This document shows positions 17,101-25,755 of a DNA stretch of 47,247 nucleotides, one piece after another (the first letter of the stretch is position 1; each line of letters opens with the position of its first letter). Location: the NCBI GenBank assembly GCA_016710525.1, contig JADJVQ010000058.1:1-47247 (forward strand), written 5' to 3'. Source of the stretch: Burkholderiaceae bacterium. Lineage in GTDB: Bacteria; Pseudomonadota; Gammaproteobacteria; Burkholderiales; Burkholderiaceae_E. Under the pieces are notes generated by a model that saw only the letters and a program-made list of their open reading frames with translations, did no database searches and was not told the DNA's origin. The position numbers and the translations under genes were made by a program.

Positions 17101-17673
17101 CGCGTAACCCAGCAGACCGTACTCGACGAACTCGTTGACGTTGGACGGGTACAGGATGGGCATGCCGTGCGCGGCCATCGCCTGTTCGCTGTGGTGAGCG
17201 ATGGTCGAGCTCTTGCCGGGGTGGTCGTCGCCGAAAACCGCCAGCACGCCACCCTGCGCGTGGGTGCCGGCGTAGTTGCCGTGCTTGAGCGGATCGCCGG
17301 CCCGGTCCACACCCGGACCCTTGCCGTACCAGAGCGCGAACACACCGTCGACCGTGTTCTCCTTCATGCTGCGCAGCTGCTGCGTGCCCCAGACCGCTGT
17401 GGCGGCAAGGTCTTCGTTCACGCCCGGCGCGAACACGATCTGGCCGGCGTCCAGCTGAACTTTCGCCTCCCACATGGCCAGGTCGATGCCGCCCACCGGC
17501 GAGCCGCGGTAACCGCTGACATAACCGGCGGTGTTCAGGCCCGCGCGCCGGTCGACCTCGCGCTGCAGCAGCATCAGCCTCACGATGGCTTGCGGACCGC
17601 TGATCAGCACCGGCCCCTGGGTCTTGGTGTACTTGTCGTCGAGGGTGGCGTCGCGCAGTGCGGGGGTGGACAT
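14167..17673 (-). CDS. Indolepyruvate ferredoxin oxidoreductase-family protein (fused IorA/IorB type)
   Basis: A large 1168-residue thiamine-pyrophosphate and iron-sulfur enzyme that oxidatively decarboxylates 2-oxo acids (aryl pyruvates or branched-chain type) to acyl-CoA with ferredoxin. From N to C: pyrimidine-binding TPP domain (GYRGSPVGGIDL, APGVNEDLAATAVWG), central transferase-like region, TPP-binding domain around residues 440-570 (GIGCHGMAVW, GGEGVNWVGL, LGDGTYFHSG, GGQPVDG), a 4Fe-4S motif CEGCGDCSTQSGC near 632-645 and further cysteines at CNKDYSCVKGFC. The gamma domain begins near 722 (IAGIGGTGVITVGAVLAMAA). The start at 17673 is chosen over the Arg-rich extension to 17817 because GGAG precedes it. 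It is coupled to the TauD gene. Confidence 0.92.
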   Translation of the reverse strand: MSTPALRDATLDDKYTKTQGPVLISGPQAIVRLMLLQREVDRRAGLNTAGYVSGYRGSPVGGIDLAMWEAKVQLDAGQIVFAPGVNEDLAATAVWGTQQLRSMKENTVDGVFALWYGKGPGVDRAGDPLKHGNYAGTHAQGGVLAVFGDDHPGKSSTIAHHSEQAMAAHGMPILYPSNVNEFVEYGLLGYALSRYSGCWVGFKVVNETIEQTATVDIDLDALHFERPPTGDLPPEGIHWRGSFAPMVDEMILKRTKLPLARKFARANGIDRLAFGEPGARFGLVTAGKAYQDTMQALNTLGLDAARAQALGIAVYKVGMIWPLEPEGMTAFAAGKQELMFIEEKNPFVESQSAALLYNLPARPRITGKNDETGLPLLPSDALLEPIEVALAIAQRLQANGIWDEALAERVSATRSYRGALLAVVSPGAKRLPFYCSGCPHNTSTNFPQGSVAISGIGCHGMAVWAKPGTLLGTQMGGEGVNWVGLHRFTKTKHVFQNLGDGTYFHSGLLAIRQAIASGANITYKILFNDAVAMTGGQPVDGMVTPAMIAQQVAHEGVKKIVLVSDDPSRHGAGLPAGVAVLHRDEMDRIQRELRDIPGCTVLIYEQTCASEKRRRRKRGEFADPPKRMFINEDVCEGCGDCSTQSGCVSIEPLETELGRKRQINQSNCNKDYSCVKGFCPSFVTVYDAPPKKRKAALDSDTVFDGLPVPAVAGAAGAAPYGLMIAGIGGTGVITVGAVLAMAAHLEGRAASAYDMTGLSQKNGAVYSHLKLADSSADLHSQRLGLGEASLVLAFDMVAALGDESYRAMGAQTRFLGNDRVQPTAALNFNPDDKVDTALLVRKVREKLAADQSDWVDATGMALALMGDTIASNMLLVGVAAQKGWLPVSVAAIERAIELNAVQVPFNLRAFRLGRLWVHDRARVSAMLRDAGATPAPSAPVAPLSLDALIEDRRARLVAYQDAAYAQRFTDFMARVTQAERALGDAASDMPLSSAVARSLYKLMAYKDEYEVARLYSDPAFMQRLSAQFEGAPRLAFNLAPPLLARRDPVTGLLKKGEYGPWMLTAMGWVAKLKFLRGGALDVFGKTEERRMERALIGEYQALVEQLLTGLSAAQLPAAVALAASVDQIRGYGHVKHASVVKVKQGWAQGLAQRPSQPEMQTIQIRRAA

Positions 17674-17840
17674 TCGCAGCTCCGGTGTTCGGGTGGGATG
17701 CGGGCGAGTGTGCGGCCGGGTGGACCGCGAGTCCAGCGGAAGGCGGAGACTTCGCCGGCCCGCCGTTTCGGTTCTGCCGGACTCTCCGGACGAACTCCCC
17801 TGCCATACTCGGCGCATCGTCCTGCGCTGCCGCCCGTCCC

Positions 17841-18992
17841 ATGCCAGAACCGTTCAAGAACCTGATCAATGCCGGCACCATCGCGGCCGCCGGCCGCCAC
17901 CTGTCGCGCATCTGGCCCGCCTTCGAGCGGGCGCAGTTCGAACGGCTGGCGGGCCACGACCTGCAGGCCCTGGAGATGAAGGGGCGGGCGATGCAGATCG
18001 CGGCGGCGCTGCAGACGACCCTGCCCGCCGACTTCGATCAGGCGGCCGCCATCATCGAAGCCGCGCTGGCGCCGCCGGTCGCACCGGAGGCGCCCGCCAG
18101 CGAGCGGCTGACGGACGCCGGCCTGGCCGGGTGGGTCGTCTGGTCGCTGGGCGAATACGTGGCCCGCCAGGTGGCGCAGGACCCTGCCCGGCTGGCGCGC
18201 GGCCTGACCGCCCTGCATGCCCTCACCCAGCGGTTTTCCGCCGAGTTCGCGATCCGCCCTCTGATCCGCGATCACCAGGCTCAGGTCTTCGACACACTGG
18301 TGCGCTGGACCGATGACGCCAGTCCGCACGTGCGCCGCCTGGTGAGCGAAGGCAGCCGCCCTCGCCTGCCCTGGGGCCTGCGGCTGCAGCGGCTGATCGA
18401 CGATCCCTCGCCCAGCCTGCCGCTGCTGGCCCGGCTGCAGGACGACGACAGCGCCTATGTGCGGCGCAGCGTGGCCAATCACCTGAACGACATTGCCAAG
18501 GACCATCCGGCGCTGGTGGCCGGCTGGGTGTCCCGCCATCTGCCCGGCGCCAGCGCGGCGCGCGGCGCGCTGCTGCGCCACGCCAGCCGAACACTGATCA
18601 AGCAGGGGCACGCCGACACGCTGACCGCCTGGGGTCTGGGACAGACGTTTCGGGGGACGGCCGCGCTGGCGGTATCGCCGTCAGTCATCGCCGAGGGCGA
18701 TTCGGTCACGCTCAGCGTGTCGCTCGCTTCGCGCGCGCGCAGCGACCAGACCCTGGTCGTGGACTATGTCGTGCACCATGTGAAGGCCAACGGCGACACA
18801 TCGGCCAAGGTCTTCAAGGGCTGGTCGTTCGTGCTGCCCGCCGGCGAGCGCCGCGAGCTGGTCAAGCGGCACTCGATGCGCCCGATCACCACCCGGCGCT
18901 ACTACCCGGGCTGGCACCGCGTGCAGGTGCAGATCAACGGCAAGGCGGTGGCCGAGGCGGGTTTCGAACTCGCGTCCGGCCCCCCGGTCTGA
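17841..18992 (+). CDS. AlkC-like DNA alkylation repair glycosylase (HEAT repeats plus C-terminal Ig-like domain)
   Basis: A 383-residue protein of the AlkC/AlkD HEAT-like DNA glycosylase group, removing alkylated purines. The N-terminus (MPEPFKNLINAGTIAAAGRH...) and the helical repeats are typical: VRWTDDASPHVRRLVSEGSR is followed by a second repeat, DDDSAYVRRSVANHLNDIAK. The last about 105 residues form a beta-rich domain (ALAVSPSVIAEGDSVTLSVS ... GWHRVQVQINGKAVAEAGF), matching the extra Ig-like domain that distinguishes AlkC from AlkD. It is divergent from the ferredoxin oxidoreductase gene across a 167-base gap. No ada/alkA-type neighbours are present. Confidence 0.85.
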   Translation: MPEPFKNLINAGTIAAAGRHLSRIWPAFERAQFERLAGHDLQALEMKGRAMQIAAALQTTLPADFDQAAAIIEAALAPPVAPEAPASERLTDAGLAGWVVWSLGEYVARQVAQDPARLARGLTALHALTQRFSAEFAIRPLIRDHQAQVFDTLVRWTDDASPHVRRLVSEGSRPRLPWGLRLQRLIDDPSPSLPLLARLQDDDSAYVRRSVANHLNDIAKDHPALVAGWVSRHLPGASAARGALLRHASRTLIKQGHADTLTAWGLGQTFRGTAALAVSPSVIAEGDSVTLSVSLASRARSDQTLVVDYVVHHVKANGDTSAKVFKGWSFVLPAGERRELVKRHSMRPITTRRYYPGWHRVQVQINGKAVAEAGFELASGPPV

Positions 18993-19022
18993 GGGCGGAC
19001 GATCGGCACGGCCCCCGCTGAC

Positions 19023-19038
19023 GCCCGCGGTGGCGGGC
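19023..19038. terminator. Short GC-rich hairpin between convergent genes
   Basis: GCCCGC, loop GGTG, then GCGGGC lies in the 47-base gap between the AlkC-like gene and the converging DUF3237 gene. The stem is only six pairs with no T-run, so this is a weak terminator candidate. Confidence 0.3.
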
Positions 19039-19039
19039 C

Positions 19040-19519
19040 CTAGCCGACCAGGCGATAGACCCGGATCAGCACCGCCTCGCGACGCGGGCGCAGCGCATCC
19101 AGCGTGCCCACGTAGGTGCGCCGGTTGAGCCAGTCGTAGGAACCCTGGGGCGCCGTGATGCTGATGTGCGACAGCGCGTATCGCGGTCCGCCGGCCGGGT
19201 CGTCGATCAGCACGCGGTTGTGCACGGTGAGCACCACCCCGTCATGGGTCTGCAGTTCGTAGAGGGCGTCGAGTTCGCGTACGCCGTCGCGGCGGACCAG
19301 CTGGCGGTCCGCGCCGCCCGGCAGCACCACGCCTTCGATGTCGGCGCCTTTGAACACACCGCCGATGATCGGCACGATGAAACGTTCGCCCAGCGGCGCC
19401 TGGCCGATGCTGACGCGCTCGCCGATGTCGACCACCGCCTCGTAGACGAATTCGGTGGCGGGCGGGCGCCGCGCAATGGTGGCCGCGAGGGCCAGGGAGT
19501 CCGTCGTTGAAGGGGTCAT
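19040..19519 (-). CDS. DUF3237 family protein
   Basis: A 159-residue single-domain beta-rich protein. The pattern FVYEAVVDIGERVSIGQAPL, IVPIIGGVFKG, GVVLPGGADRQLVRRDG and a central HDGVVLTVHNRVLI matches DUF3237, a family of unknown biochemical function often found near catabolic genes. There is no signal peptide or cysteine. The start MTPSTTDSLALAA is the first in-frame ATG. It is divergent from the FadH-like gene across a 286-base gap in which I recognise no gene. Confidence 0.82.
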   Translation of the reverse strand: MTPSTTDSLALAATIARRPPATEFVYEAVVDIGERVSIGQAPLGERFIVPIIGGVFKGADIEGVVLPGGADRQLVRRDGVRELDALYELQTHDGVVLTVHNRVLIDDPAGGPRYALSHISITAPQGSYDWLNRRTYVGTLDALRPRREAVLIRVYRLVG

Positions 19520-19805
19520 CGCGATGTCTCGCCCTGAACGCGCCCGACCGTTTCGGGCGTCGATCCATGGTGCGCAGGCAAGGCGCCGCCGGTCAAGGCA
19601 TGAACGGATCGGACAGCATCAGCACAACACGCCGATGGACAGCCGACCGCTTTTCGAACTGGGCTGCACGCAGCGTGCCGGTGTTTCGCGGGGTGCCCTC
19701 AGGGCGCGAGAGAGGTGTCATTCCGCTCACCCGGGGCGCGGTGAAGCGGGTCGTTCTGAAGTAGAGTTTGCGGGTCGGCGCCGGCACGGCGCTTCCCGCC
19801 ACCTC

Positions 19806-21862
19806 ATGCGAACAATCGCCACCGCCATGCCCACCCACCCGCGCTATCCCCTGCTCTTCTCGCCACTCGACCTGGGCTTCACCCGGCTCAAGAACCGGGT
19901 CCTGATGGGCTCGATGCACACCGGCCTGGAAGAGGCCCCGAACGGCTTTCCGCGCATGGCGGCATATTTTGCCGAACGGGCCCGCGGCGGCGTCGGGATG
20001 ATCATCACCGGGGGCATTCCACCCAATGCCGAAGGCGGCTCCGGCTCCAAGCTCACCACGCCCGAAGAGGCCGCGCAGCACCGCACCATCACCGATGCCG
20101 TGCATCAGGCCGACCCGGACGTGAAGATCTGCATGCAGATCCTGCACACGGGTCCGCTGGCCCGCACGCCAGACTGCGTGGCGGCCTCGGCCGTGAAGTC
20201 GCGCATCGGCGCGTTCAAGCCCAACGAGCTCGACGAAGCCGGCATCGAGAAGCAGCTGTCCGACTTCGCCAACTGCGCGGCGCTGGCCCGCCAGGCCGGT
20301 TATGACGGCGTCGAGATCATCGGCTCGGCCGGGTATCTGCTGTCGACCTTCCTGGTCCAGAAGACCAACCTGCGCACCGACCGGTGGGGCGGGCCCTTCG
20401 AGAACCGCATGCGGTTTCCGGTCGAGGTGATCCGCCGGGTGCGCGCTGCGGTCGGGCCGAACTTCATCGTGATCTTCCGCATCTCCGCGATGGACATGCT
20501 GGAAGGCGGCATGGCCTGGGACGAAATCGTGCAGCTGGCCCATGGCGTGCAGGATGCGGGCGCGAACATCATCAGCACGCACTTCTGCTGGCACGAGGCA
20601 CCAGTGCCCACCATCGCCACGATGGTGCCGCGTGCCGCGTTCACCTCGGTGACCGGGCGGCTGCGCAAGGAGCTGAAGGTGCCGCTGATCACCAGCAATC
20701 GAATCAACATGCCGGCCGTGGCCGAGTCGGTGCTGGCCCGAGGCGATGCCGACCTGATCTCGATGGCACGCCCGATGCTGGCCGACGCCGACCTGGTGGT
20801 GAAGGCGCGCGACGGCCGCGAGGACGAGATCAACACCTGCATCGCCTGCAACCAGGCCTGCCTGGATCACACCTTCGGCGGCCGCCAGGAGGTGAGCTGC
20901 CTGGTCAATCCGCGCGCCTGCCACGAGACACAGCTGCAGTATCTGCCCACGGCCAACGCCAAGCGGCTGGCCGTGGTCGGGCCGGGCCGGCCGGCCTGGC
21001 GTATGCCACGGTCGCCGCCCAGCGCGGCCATCAGGTGACCCTGTTCGATGCCGGCAGCGAGATCGGCGGGCAGTTCAATCTGGCCAAGCGGATCCCGGGC
21101 AAAGAGGAGTTCTACGAGACGCTGCGCTACTACCGCAAGATGATCGACGTCCACCACATCGCGCTTCGGCTGAATACCCGGGTCGACGCGGCCATGCTCA
21201 AGCAGGAGGGCTTCGACGAGGTGATCGTGGCCACCGGCATCGAGCCGCGCACGCCCGAGCTCGAGGGCATCCACCATCCGAAGGTGGTGAGTTACATCGA
21301 TGTGATCCAGGGCCGCAAGCCGGTGGGCAAGCGGGTCGCGATCATGGGCGCCGGCGGCATCGGCTTCGACGTGGCCGAACTGATCAGCCACGAGGGCAAG
21401 TCCGGCGCGCTGGACATCGACGTGTTCGCGCGGGAGTGGGGCATCGACTTCAAGAACCATCCGCGCGGCGGGGTGACGGGCGTCGTGCCGCAGGTGGCCG
21501 CCAGCGACCGCACCGTCTACCTGATGCAGCGCAAGACCGATCCGCTAGGCAAGACGCTGGGCCGCACCACCGGCTGGACGCACCGCATGGTGCTCAACCG
21601 GCGCGGCGTGCGCATGATCAACGGCGTGGAGTACCTGAAGGTGGACGACGCCGGCCTGCACACCCGGATCAACAACGAACCGCAGCTGTTCGAGGTCGAT
21701 ACGGTCATCGTCTGCGCCGGGCAGACACCCTTGCGCAGCCTGTACGACGAACTCCAGGCGGCGGGCGTCAAGGCCACGCTCGTGGGGGGTGCCTTCGAGG
21801 CCGCGGAACTGGACGCCAAGCGCGCCATCAACCAGGCGAGCACGCTGGCGGCGGCTGTCTAG
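19806..21862 (+). pseudogene. FadH-like 2,4-dienoyl-CoA reductase / NADH:flavin oxidoreductase, one-base frameshift
   Basis: An Old Yellow Enzyme-type FMN barrel followed by a 4Fe-4S site and FAD/NAD(P) domains, as in FadH and trimethylamine dehydrogenase relatives. The barrel is intact (LKNRVLMGSMHTGLEE, YDGVEIIGSAGYLLSTF, SMARPMLADADLV), as are the cluster cysteines CIACNQACLD and the later SCLVNP. After AKRLAVVG the frame shifts at about 20982. Adding one G to the GGG run restores GAGPAGLAYATVAAQRG, the FAD-binding motif, and the second frame then runs to 21862 with a second dinucleotide motif (VAIMGAGGIGFDVAE). The restored length of about 685 residues is normal. It could be a real inactivation or a sequencing error. 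An alternative start is at 19827. Confidence 0.82.
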
Positions 21863-21918
21863 GACGTGTCGGCACGACGAATGCCGCGGCCGGGACGCCG
21901 GCTGGCGTTAGGACGAAC

Positions 21919-22536
21919 ATGAGCAGCACGCTGCAGGACGAATGGCTGATCCGCCGGATGATCGAGCGCTGGGCGGTGTGGCGCGATGCCGGCGACTGGG
22001 AGCGCTTTCGCACCGTCTGGCATCCCGATGGCGTGATGATGGCCACCTGGTTTCAGGGGCCCTTCGAGGACTTCATCCGGGTGACCCGCGAGGGCTGGGA
22101 CAAGGGGGTGAGCATCCTGCACTTCCTGGGCGGCTCGGCCGTGCAGGTGCAAGGCGAGCGCGCCATCGCGCAGACCAAGATGACGATCTCGCAGCGCGGC
22201 CTGATCGAGGGCGTGCTGTGCGACGTGGTCTGCACCGGACGCTTCTACGACTACGTCGTGCGCCACCAGGGGCACTGGGTGCTGCGCCACCGCCAGCCGA
22301 TCTACGAAAAGGACCGCGTCGATCCGGTCGACCCGGCCGCGCGCCTGGTGCTCGATCAGCAGGCCCTGGCTGAATTCCCGGAGGGCTATCGGCACCTGGC
22401 CTATATCCAGACGCGCATCGGCTATACGGTCAAGCGCGACATGCCCATGCTCAAGGGTGCCGAAGTCCAGGCGCTCTACACGCACGGCGCGAATTGGCTG
22501 GCCGGGCAGGCGCCGGATCCGGCCCGGCCGGGCTGA
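21919..22536 (+). CDS. NTF2/SnoaL-like family protein
   Basis: A 205-residue protein with the SnoaL-like cone fold: MSSTLQDEWLIRRMIERWAV, WRDAGDWERFRTVWHPDGVM and a later GRFYDYVVRHQGHWVLRHRQ are characteristic. Members include small dehydratases, isomerases and ring-hydroxylating-dioxygenase beta-like proteins; no catalytic assignment is possible here. The C-terminal extension after residue 145 is longer than in the minimal domain. An AGGA lies 6 bases before the ATG. It starts 56 bases after the FadH-like gene on the same strand and may be co-transcribed with it. It converges with the VF530 gene with only 3 bases between the ends. Confidence 0.8.
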   Translation: MSSTLQDEWLIRRMIERWAVWRDAGDWERFRTVWHPDGVMMATWFQGPFEDFIRVTREGWDKGVSILHFLGGSAVQVQGERAIAQTKMTISQRGLIEGVLCDVVCTGRFYDYVVRHQGHWVLRHRQPIYEKDRVDPVDPAARLVLDQQALAEFPEGYRHLAYIQTRIGYTVKRDMPMLKGAEVQALYTHGANWLAGQAPDPARPG

Positions 22537-22539
22537 CCG

Positions 22540-22848
22540 CTACCCCTTGGCCGCCTTCGCTTCGGGTCCCTTCGCTCCCGTCACCGGCGCCTCGGGCGCC
22601 GATGCCGACCGGTCGCGCAGCATGGCCAGGTAGATCTGTTCGACCTTCTCCCGGGCCCAGGGGGTCTTGCGCAGGAACTTCAGGCTCGAGGCCATGCTGG
22701 GATCGCTGGAAAAACACCGCATCGGCGCGCGCCGGGCCAGTCCGTCCCAGCCGTATCGCTCGACCAGCGCGGTGACGAGGGCCTCCAGCGTGACGCCATG
22801 CAGCGGGTTGCGGGGCTGGGCGGGTGGGGTTTCCGGGAGCGATGACAT
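22540..22848 (-). CDS. VF530-family (DUF2132) DNA-binding-like protein
   Basis: A 102-residue protein whose core closely follows VF530 proteins: NPLHGVTLEALVTALVERYG, WDGLARR, MRCFSSDPSMASSLKFLRKT and PWAREKVEQIYL. The fold is a small helical domain reported as DNA-binding-like; its cellular role is not established. An Ala/Pro/Lys-rich tail follows (ASAPEAPVTGAKGPEAKAAK). It is divergent from the MFS gene at 22918 with a 69-base gap. Confidence 0.87.
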   Translation of the reverse strand: MSSLPETPPAQPRNPLHGVTLEALVTALVERYGWDGLARRAPMRCFSSDPSMASSLKFLRKTPWAREKVEQIYLAMLRDRSASAPEAPVTGAKGPEAKAAKG

Positions 22849-22917
22849 GACACGATCTTACTGCGGTCCAGGCGATGGCCCAGCGGGCCGCCTGAGGATT
22901 GACGCGCGGGCCGCGTC

Positions 22918-24192
22918 ATGACCGATCGGACGCCGTCCGACCGCGAGCCGCCCCGTCGGCCGGCACCTCACCCAAGCGGCTGGCTGCTGCCCGCCGGCGT
23001 CGATCCCGCGGTGCGGCCCTTGATGGCGGCCCGAGCGCTGCGCGGCTTCGCCGATGGCGCTGTCGCGGTCCTGCTCCCGGCCTACCTGCTGGCGCTGGGG
23101 CTGAACCCATTCGATGTGGGCCTGCTCAGCACCGTCACCCTGCTGGGCTCGGCACTCGCCACACTGGCCCTGGGCGCGATCGGCCACCGCTGGAGCAATC
23201 GTCGCCTGCTGCTCGCCGCTGCCATGCTGATGGGCGCCACGGGCCTGGGCTTCGCGGGCGCGACGGCATTCTGGCCGCTGCTGCTGATCGCCTTCCTGGG
23301 CACACTGAACCCGAGTTCCGGCGATGTCAGCGTGTTTCTGCCTCTGGAGCACGCCCGACTGGCGGACGCGGCGGCCGGTGATGCGCGCACCGCGCTATTC
23401 GCACGCTACTCGCTGGCCGGCGCTCTGAGCGCGGCGCTCGGTGCGCTGGCTGCCGGCCTGCCCTCGTGGCTGCTGGCTCAAACCGGCCTGCCAATGCTGC
23501 AGGGCCTGCGTGCGCTCTTCGTGCTGTATGCCGCAATTGGCGGTGTGGTTTGGTGGCTTTATCGCGGCCTGCCGGCGGCGCCGGTCCACGCCAAACAGCG
23601 CCCTGCCCCGCTGGGCCCGTCGCGCGGCATCGTGCTGCGCCTGGCCGCGCTGTTCAGCCTGGATTCCTTCGCCGGCGGACTGGTCGTGAACTCGCTGCTC
23701 AGCCTTTGGCTGTTCCATCGATTCGGTCTGTCGCTCGCGCAAGCCGGCCAGTTCTTCTTCTGGGCGGGGCTGCTGGCGGCCGGCTCACAGTTGGCCGCCC
23801 CCTGGGTGGCGCGCCGAATCGGGCTGCTCAACACGATGGTCTACACCCATATTCCGGCCAACCTTTGCCTGATCGCAGCCGCGCTTGCGCCGGGCGTGGA
23901 AGTCGCCCTGGCATTGCTGTTCGTGCGCAGCGCGCTGTCGCAGATGGATGTGCCGGTGCGCAGCGCCTTCGTGCTGGCGGTGGTCACGCCGGCCGAACGC
24001 ACCGCCGCGGCGAGTTTCACCGCGGTCCCGCGCAGCCTCGCCTCCGCCGCGAGTCCTGCGCTGGCGGGCGCGCTGCTGGCAGCAGGCTGGCTGGGCGCCC
24101 CACTGATTGCCTGTGGCGCGCTGAAGATCGTCTACGACCTTGCGCTGCTGGCGTCGTTTCGCGGGCATTCGCACGCGCGAACCCCGGACTGA
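22918..24192 (+). CDS. Major facilitator superfamily transporter
   Basis: A 424-residue inner-membrane protein with about 12 hydrophobic helices. The N-terminal 30 residues are Pro/Arg-rich and cytoplasmic. The first helix segment reads RALRGFADGAVAVLLPAYLL, followed by the motif-A-like loop GAIGHRWSNRRLLLAAAML. The second half begins at about residue 235 (LRLAALFSLDSFAGGLVVNS). The substrate is unknown, and no neighbouring gene points to one. It converges with the sensor kinase gene 64 bases away. A GC-rich start region gives no clear Shine-Dalgarno. Confidence 0.83.
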   Translation: MTDRTPSDREPPRRPAPHPSGWLLPAGVDPAVRPLMAARALRGFADGAVAVLLPAYLLALGLNPFDVGLLSTVTLLGSALATLALGAIGHRWSNRRLLLAAAMLMGATGLGFAGATAFWPLLLIAFLGTLNPSSGDVSVFLPLEHARLADAAAGDARTALFARYSLAGALSAALGALAAGLPSWLLAQTGLPMLQGLRALFVLYAAIGGVVWWLYRGLPAAPVHAKQRPAPLGPSRGIVLRLAALFSLDSFAGGLVVNSLLSLWLFHRFGLSLAQAGQFFFWAGLLAAGSQLAAPWVARRIGLLNTMVYTHIPANLCLIAAALAPGVEVALALLFVRSALSQMDVPVRSAFVLAVVTPAERTAAASFTAVPRSLASAASPALAGALLAAGWLGAPLIACGALKIVYDLALLASFRGHSHARTPD

Positions 24193-24255
24193 CGGCTCGC
24201 AACCGGTGGTTCGCTGTCCGCCTCGGCGCCGGCCAATCCGCATGACGTAACGGCG

Positions 24256-25755
24256 TCACGCCGCCAGCGGTAACGCCAAACACAGACGCGTGCCGCCCGC
24301 CGGCGCAGGCAGCGAGCGCAGCGTGCCGCCATGCAGCATCGCCACCCTCTGGGCAATGGCAAGCCCCAGTCCGCCGACGCCGCCGCTGATCCGCTTGAGT
24401 GGCGGATCCCGCAGGGACTGGCCTTGCTCCAGACGACGGGCCAGCTCCGCCGGCAAGCCCGGGCCCGCATCTTCAACCAGGATCTTCACCTGTGCGCCGT
24501 CCTGGCGCACGCTCACCCGCACCGGTGCGGCGCCCGGGGCATGCTGGATCGCGTTGTCGATCAAGTTGGTCAGTGCTCGTTCGATGAGCTGCAGATCACC
24601 ATCGAGTTCGAGCCGTCCGGGAGAGGCGCCATCGAGGGTCACGGGCGCGGGCCGGTCGACCAGTTCGAATTTCTGTACCGCATCGACCACCAGCTCGTCC
24701 AGGCGGAAGCGTTCACGATGCAGGACCTGACTGACCGACTGCAACGCCGCCAGCTCGAACAATTGCTGCGACAGTCGGCGCACCTTGTCGCTCTGCGCCA
24801 GGGCCGTGGCCAGCACACGATCGCGCACTGGCGAATGTTGAAGGCCACTGCCGGCCAGCGCTTCCAGATGGCCATGCAAAGCGGTCAGCGGGGTTCGCAG
24901 GTCGTGGGCCACGCCGGCCATCATCTCGCGGTGCGCACTGGCCTGCTCGAGCTCGCGCGCGGACTGGCCTTCGATGCGGCAGGTCATGGCATCGAAGGCT
25001 GCAGAGATGGCACGAACCTCATCGCCGCCCGGCGAGCCACTGGGGGCAAGTCTTTCGGCGCTGTCCCCTGGGTGGGTGGCCTTCAATCGATAATCGCGAA
25101 TGCGGCGGGCCAATTCCTGCAGCGGCCGCGTCAGGCGGCGCACCAGGAACACCTCCAACCCGACGATCACGAACAGGCCCATCAACGCGAGCGCGGCCGC
25201 GCCCTGCCAGACACGACGAAGGCTGAGCTGACCGGCAACGGCGCTGCGGGCCGGACCATCGAGCACGATGTACAAGTAACCGGGCGGGCGGAGGTCGCCG
25301 CTGCGCGGCTTGAACCGCGCCGCGCTGAAGATAAGCGGCGTCTTCGATCCCATCGGATCGGTGCCTCGAAGGGGCAGGGACTCACCCGCAAGAAAGGCGC
25401 GGACCACCTGCAGGTCGACCTGATCCTGGCGCACCATGCCAGGTTCCCCAAGGTAATCCGCGACCTTGCCGTCGGCATCGAGCAGGTAGACCTGGATACC
25501 CGGGTTCACGACCATCAGCATCGACAAAACCGATTCGCGGGCAGCGCGATCGGCCCGATCACGATCAGGCAGTGAGATTTCGGGCCAGTGCTCGACGATG
25601 TGCCGCGCCAGCCCGTGCGACAGTCGCTGCAGGGTCTCCTGCTCGTGTTCGCTCGCGACATGCCGCCCGAGCAGCGCGACCAGCGCACCATACGCAAACA
25701 GCAGGATCGCCATCGCCAGGGTGAGGCGGGTCGTGAACGACCGGCCGCTCAACAT
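24256..25755 (-). CDS. Two-component sensor histidine kinase
   Basis: A 499-residue membrane kinase of the EnvZ/OmpR-partner type. TM1 is about residues 12-30, a periplasmic sensor of about 150 residues follows (containing YLLDADGKVADYLGEPGMV, PAS/Cache-like), TM2 is at about 183-205 and a HAMP linker follows. The HisKA box MMAGVAHDLRTPLTALHGH carries the phospho-acceptor His284. ATP-binding boxes are N (LTNLIDNAIQHAPG), G1 (VEDAGPGLP) and G2 (GVGGLGLAIAQRV). It overlaps the response regulator stop by seven bases and is co-expressed with it. The signal is unknown. Confidence 0.92.
   Translation of the reverse strand: MLSGRSFTTRLTLAMAILLFAYGALVALLGRHVASEHEQETLQRLSHGLARHIVEHWPEISLPDRDRADRAARESVLSMLMVVNPGIQVYLLDADGKVADYLGEPGMVRQDQVDLQVVRAFLAGESLPLRGTDPMGSKTPLIFSAARFKPRSGDLRPPGYLYIVLDGPARSAVAGQLSLRRVWQGAAALALMGLFVIVGLEVFLVRRLTRPLQELARRIRDYRLKATHPGDSAERLAPSGSPGGDEVRAISAAFDAMTCRIEGQSARELEQASAHREMMAGVAHDLRTPLTALHGHLEALAGSGLQHSPVRDRVLATALAQSDKVRRLSQQLFELAALQSVSQVLHRERFRLDELVVDAVQKFELVDRPAPVTLDGASPGRLELDGDLQLIERALTNLIDNAIQHAPGAAPVRVSVRQDGAQVKILVEDAGPGLPAELARRLEQGQSLRDPPLKRISGGVGGLGLAIAQRVAMLHGGTLRSLPAPAGGTRLCLALPLAA

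Noticed and set aside
14161..17865. A 1234-codon open frame on the plus strand opposite the ferredoxin oxidoreductase gene
   Set aside because: Its product is His/Arg/Gln/Gly-rich and resembles no protein. It is the antisense shadow of a real high-GC gene with clear domains.
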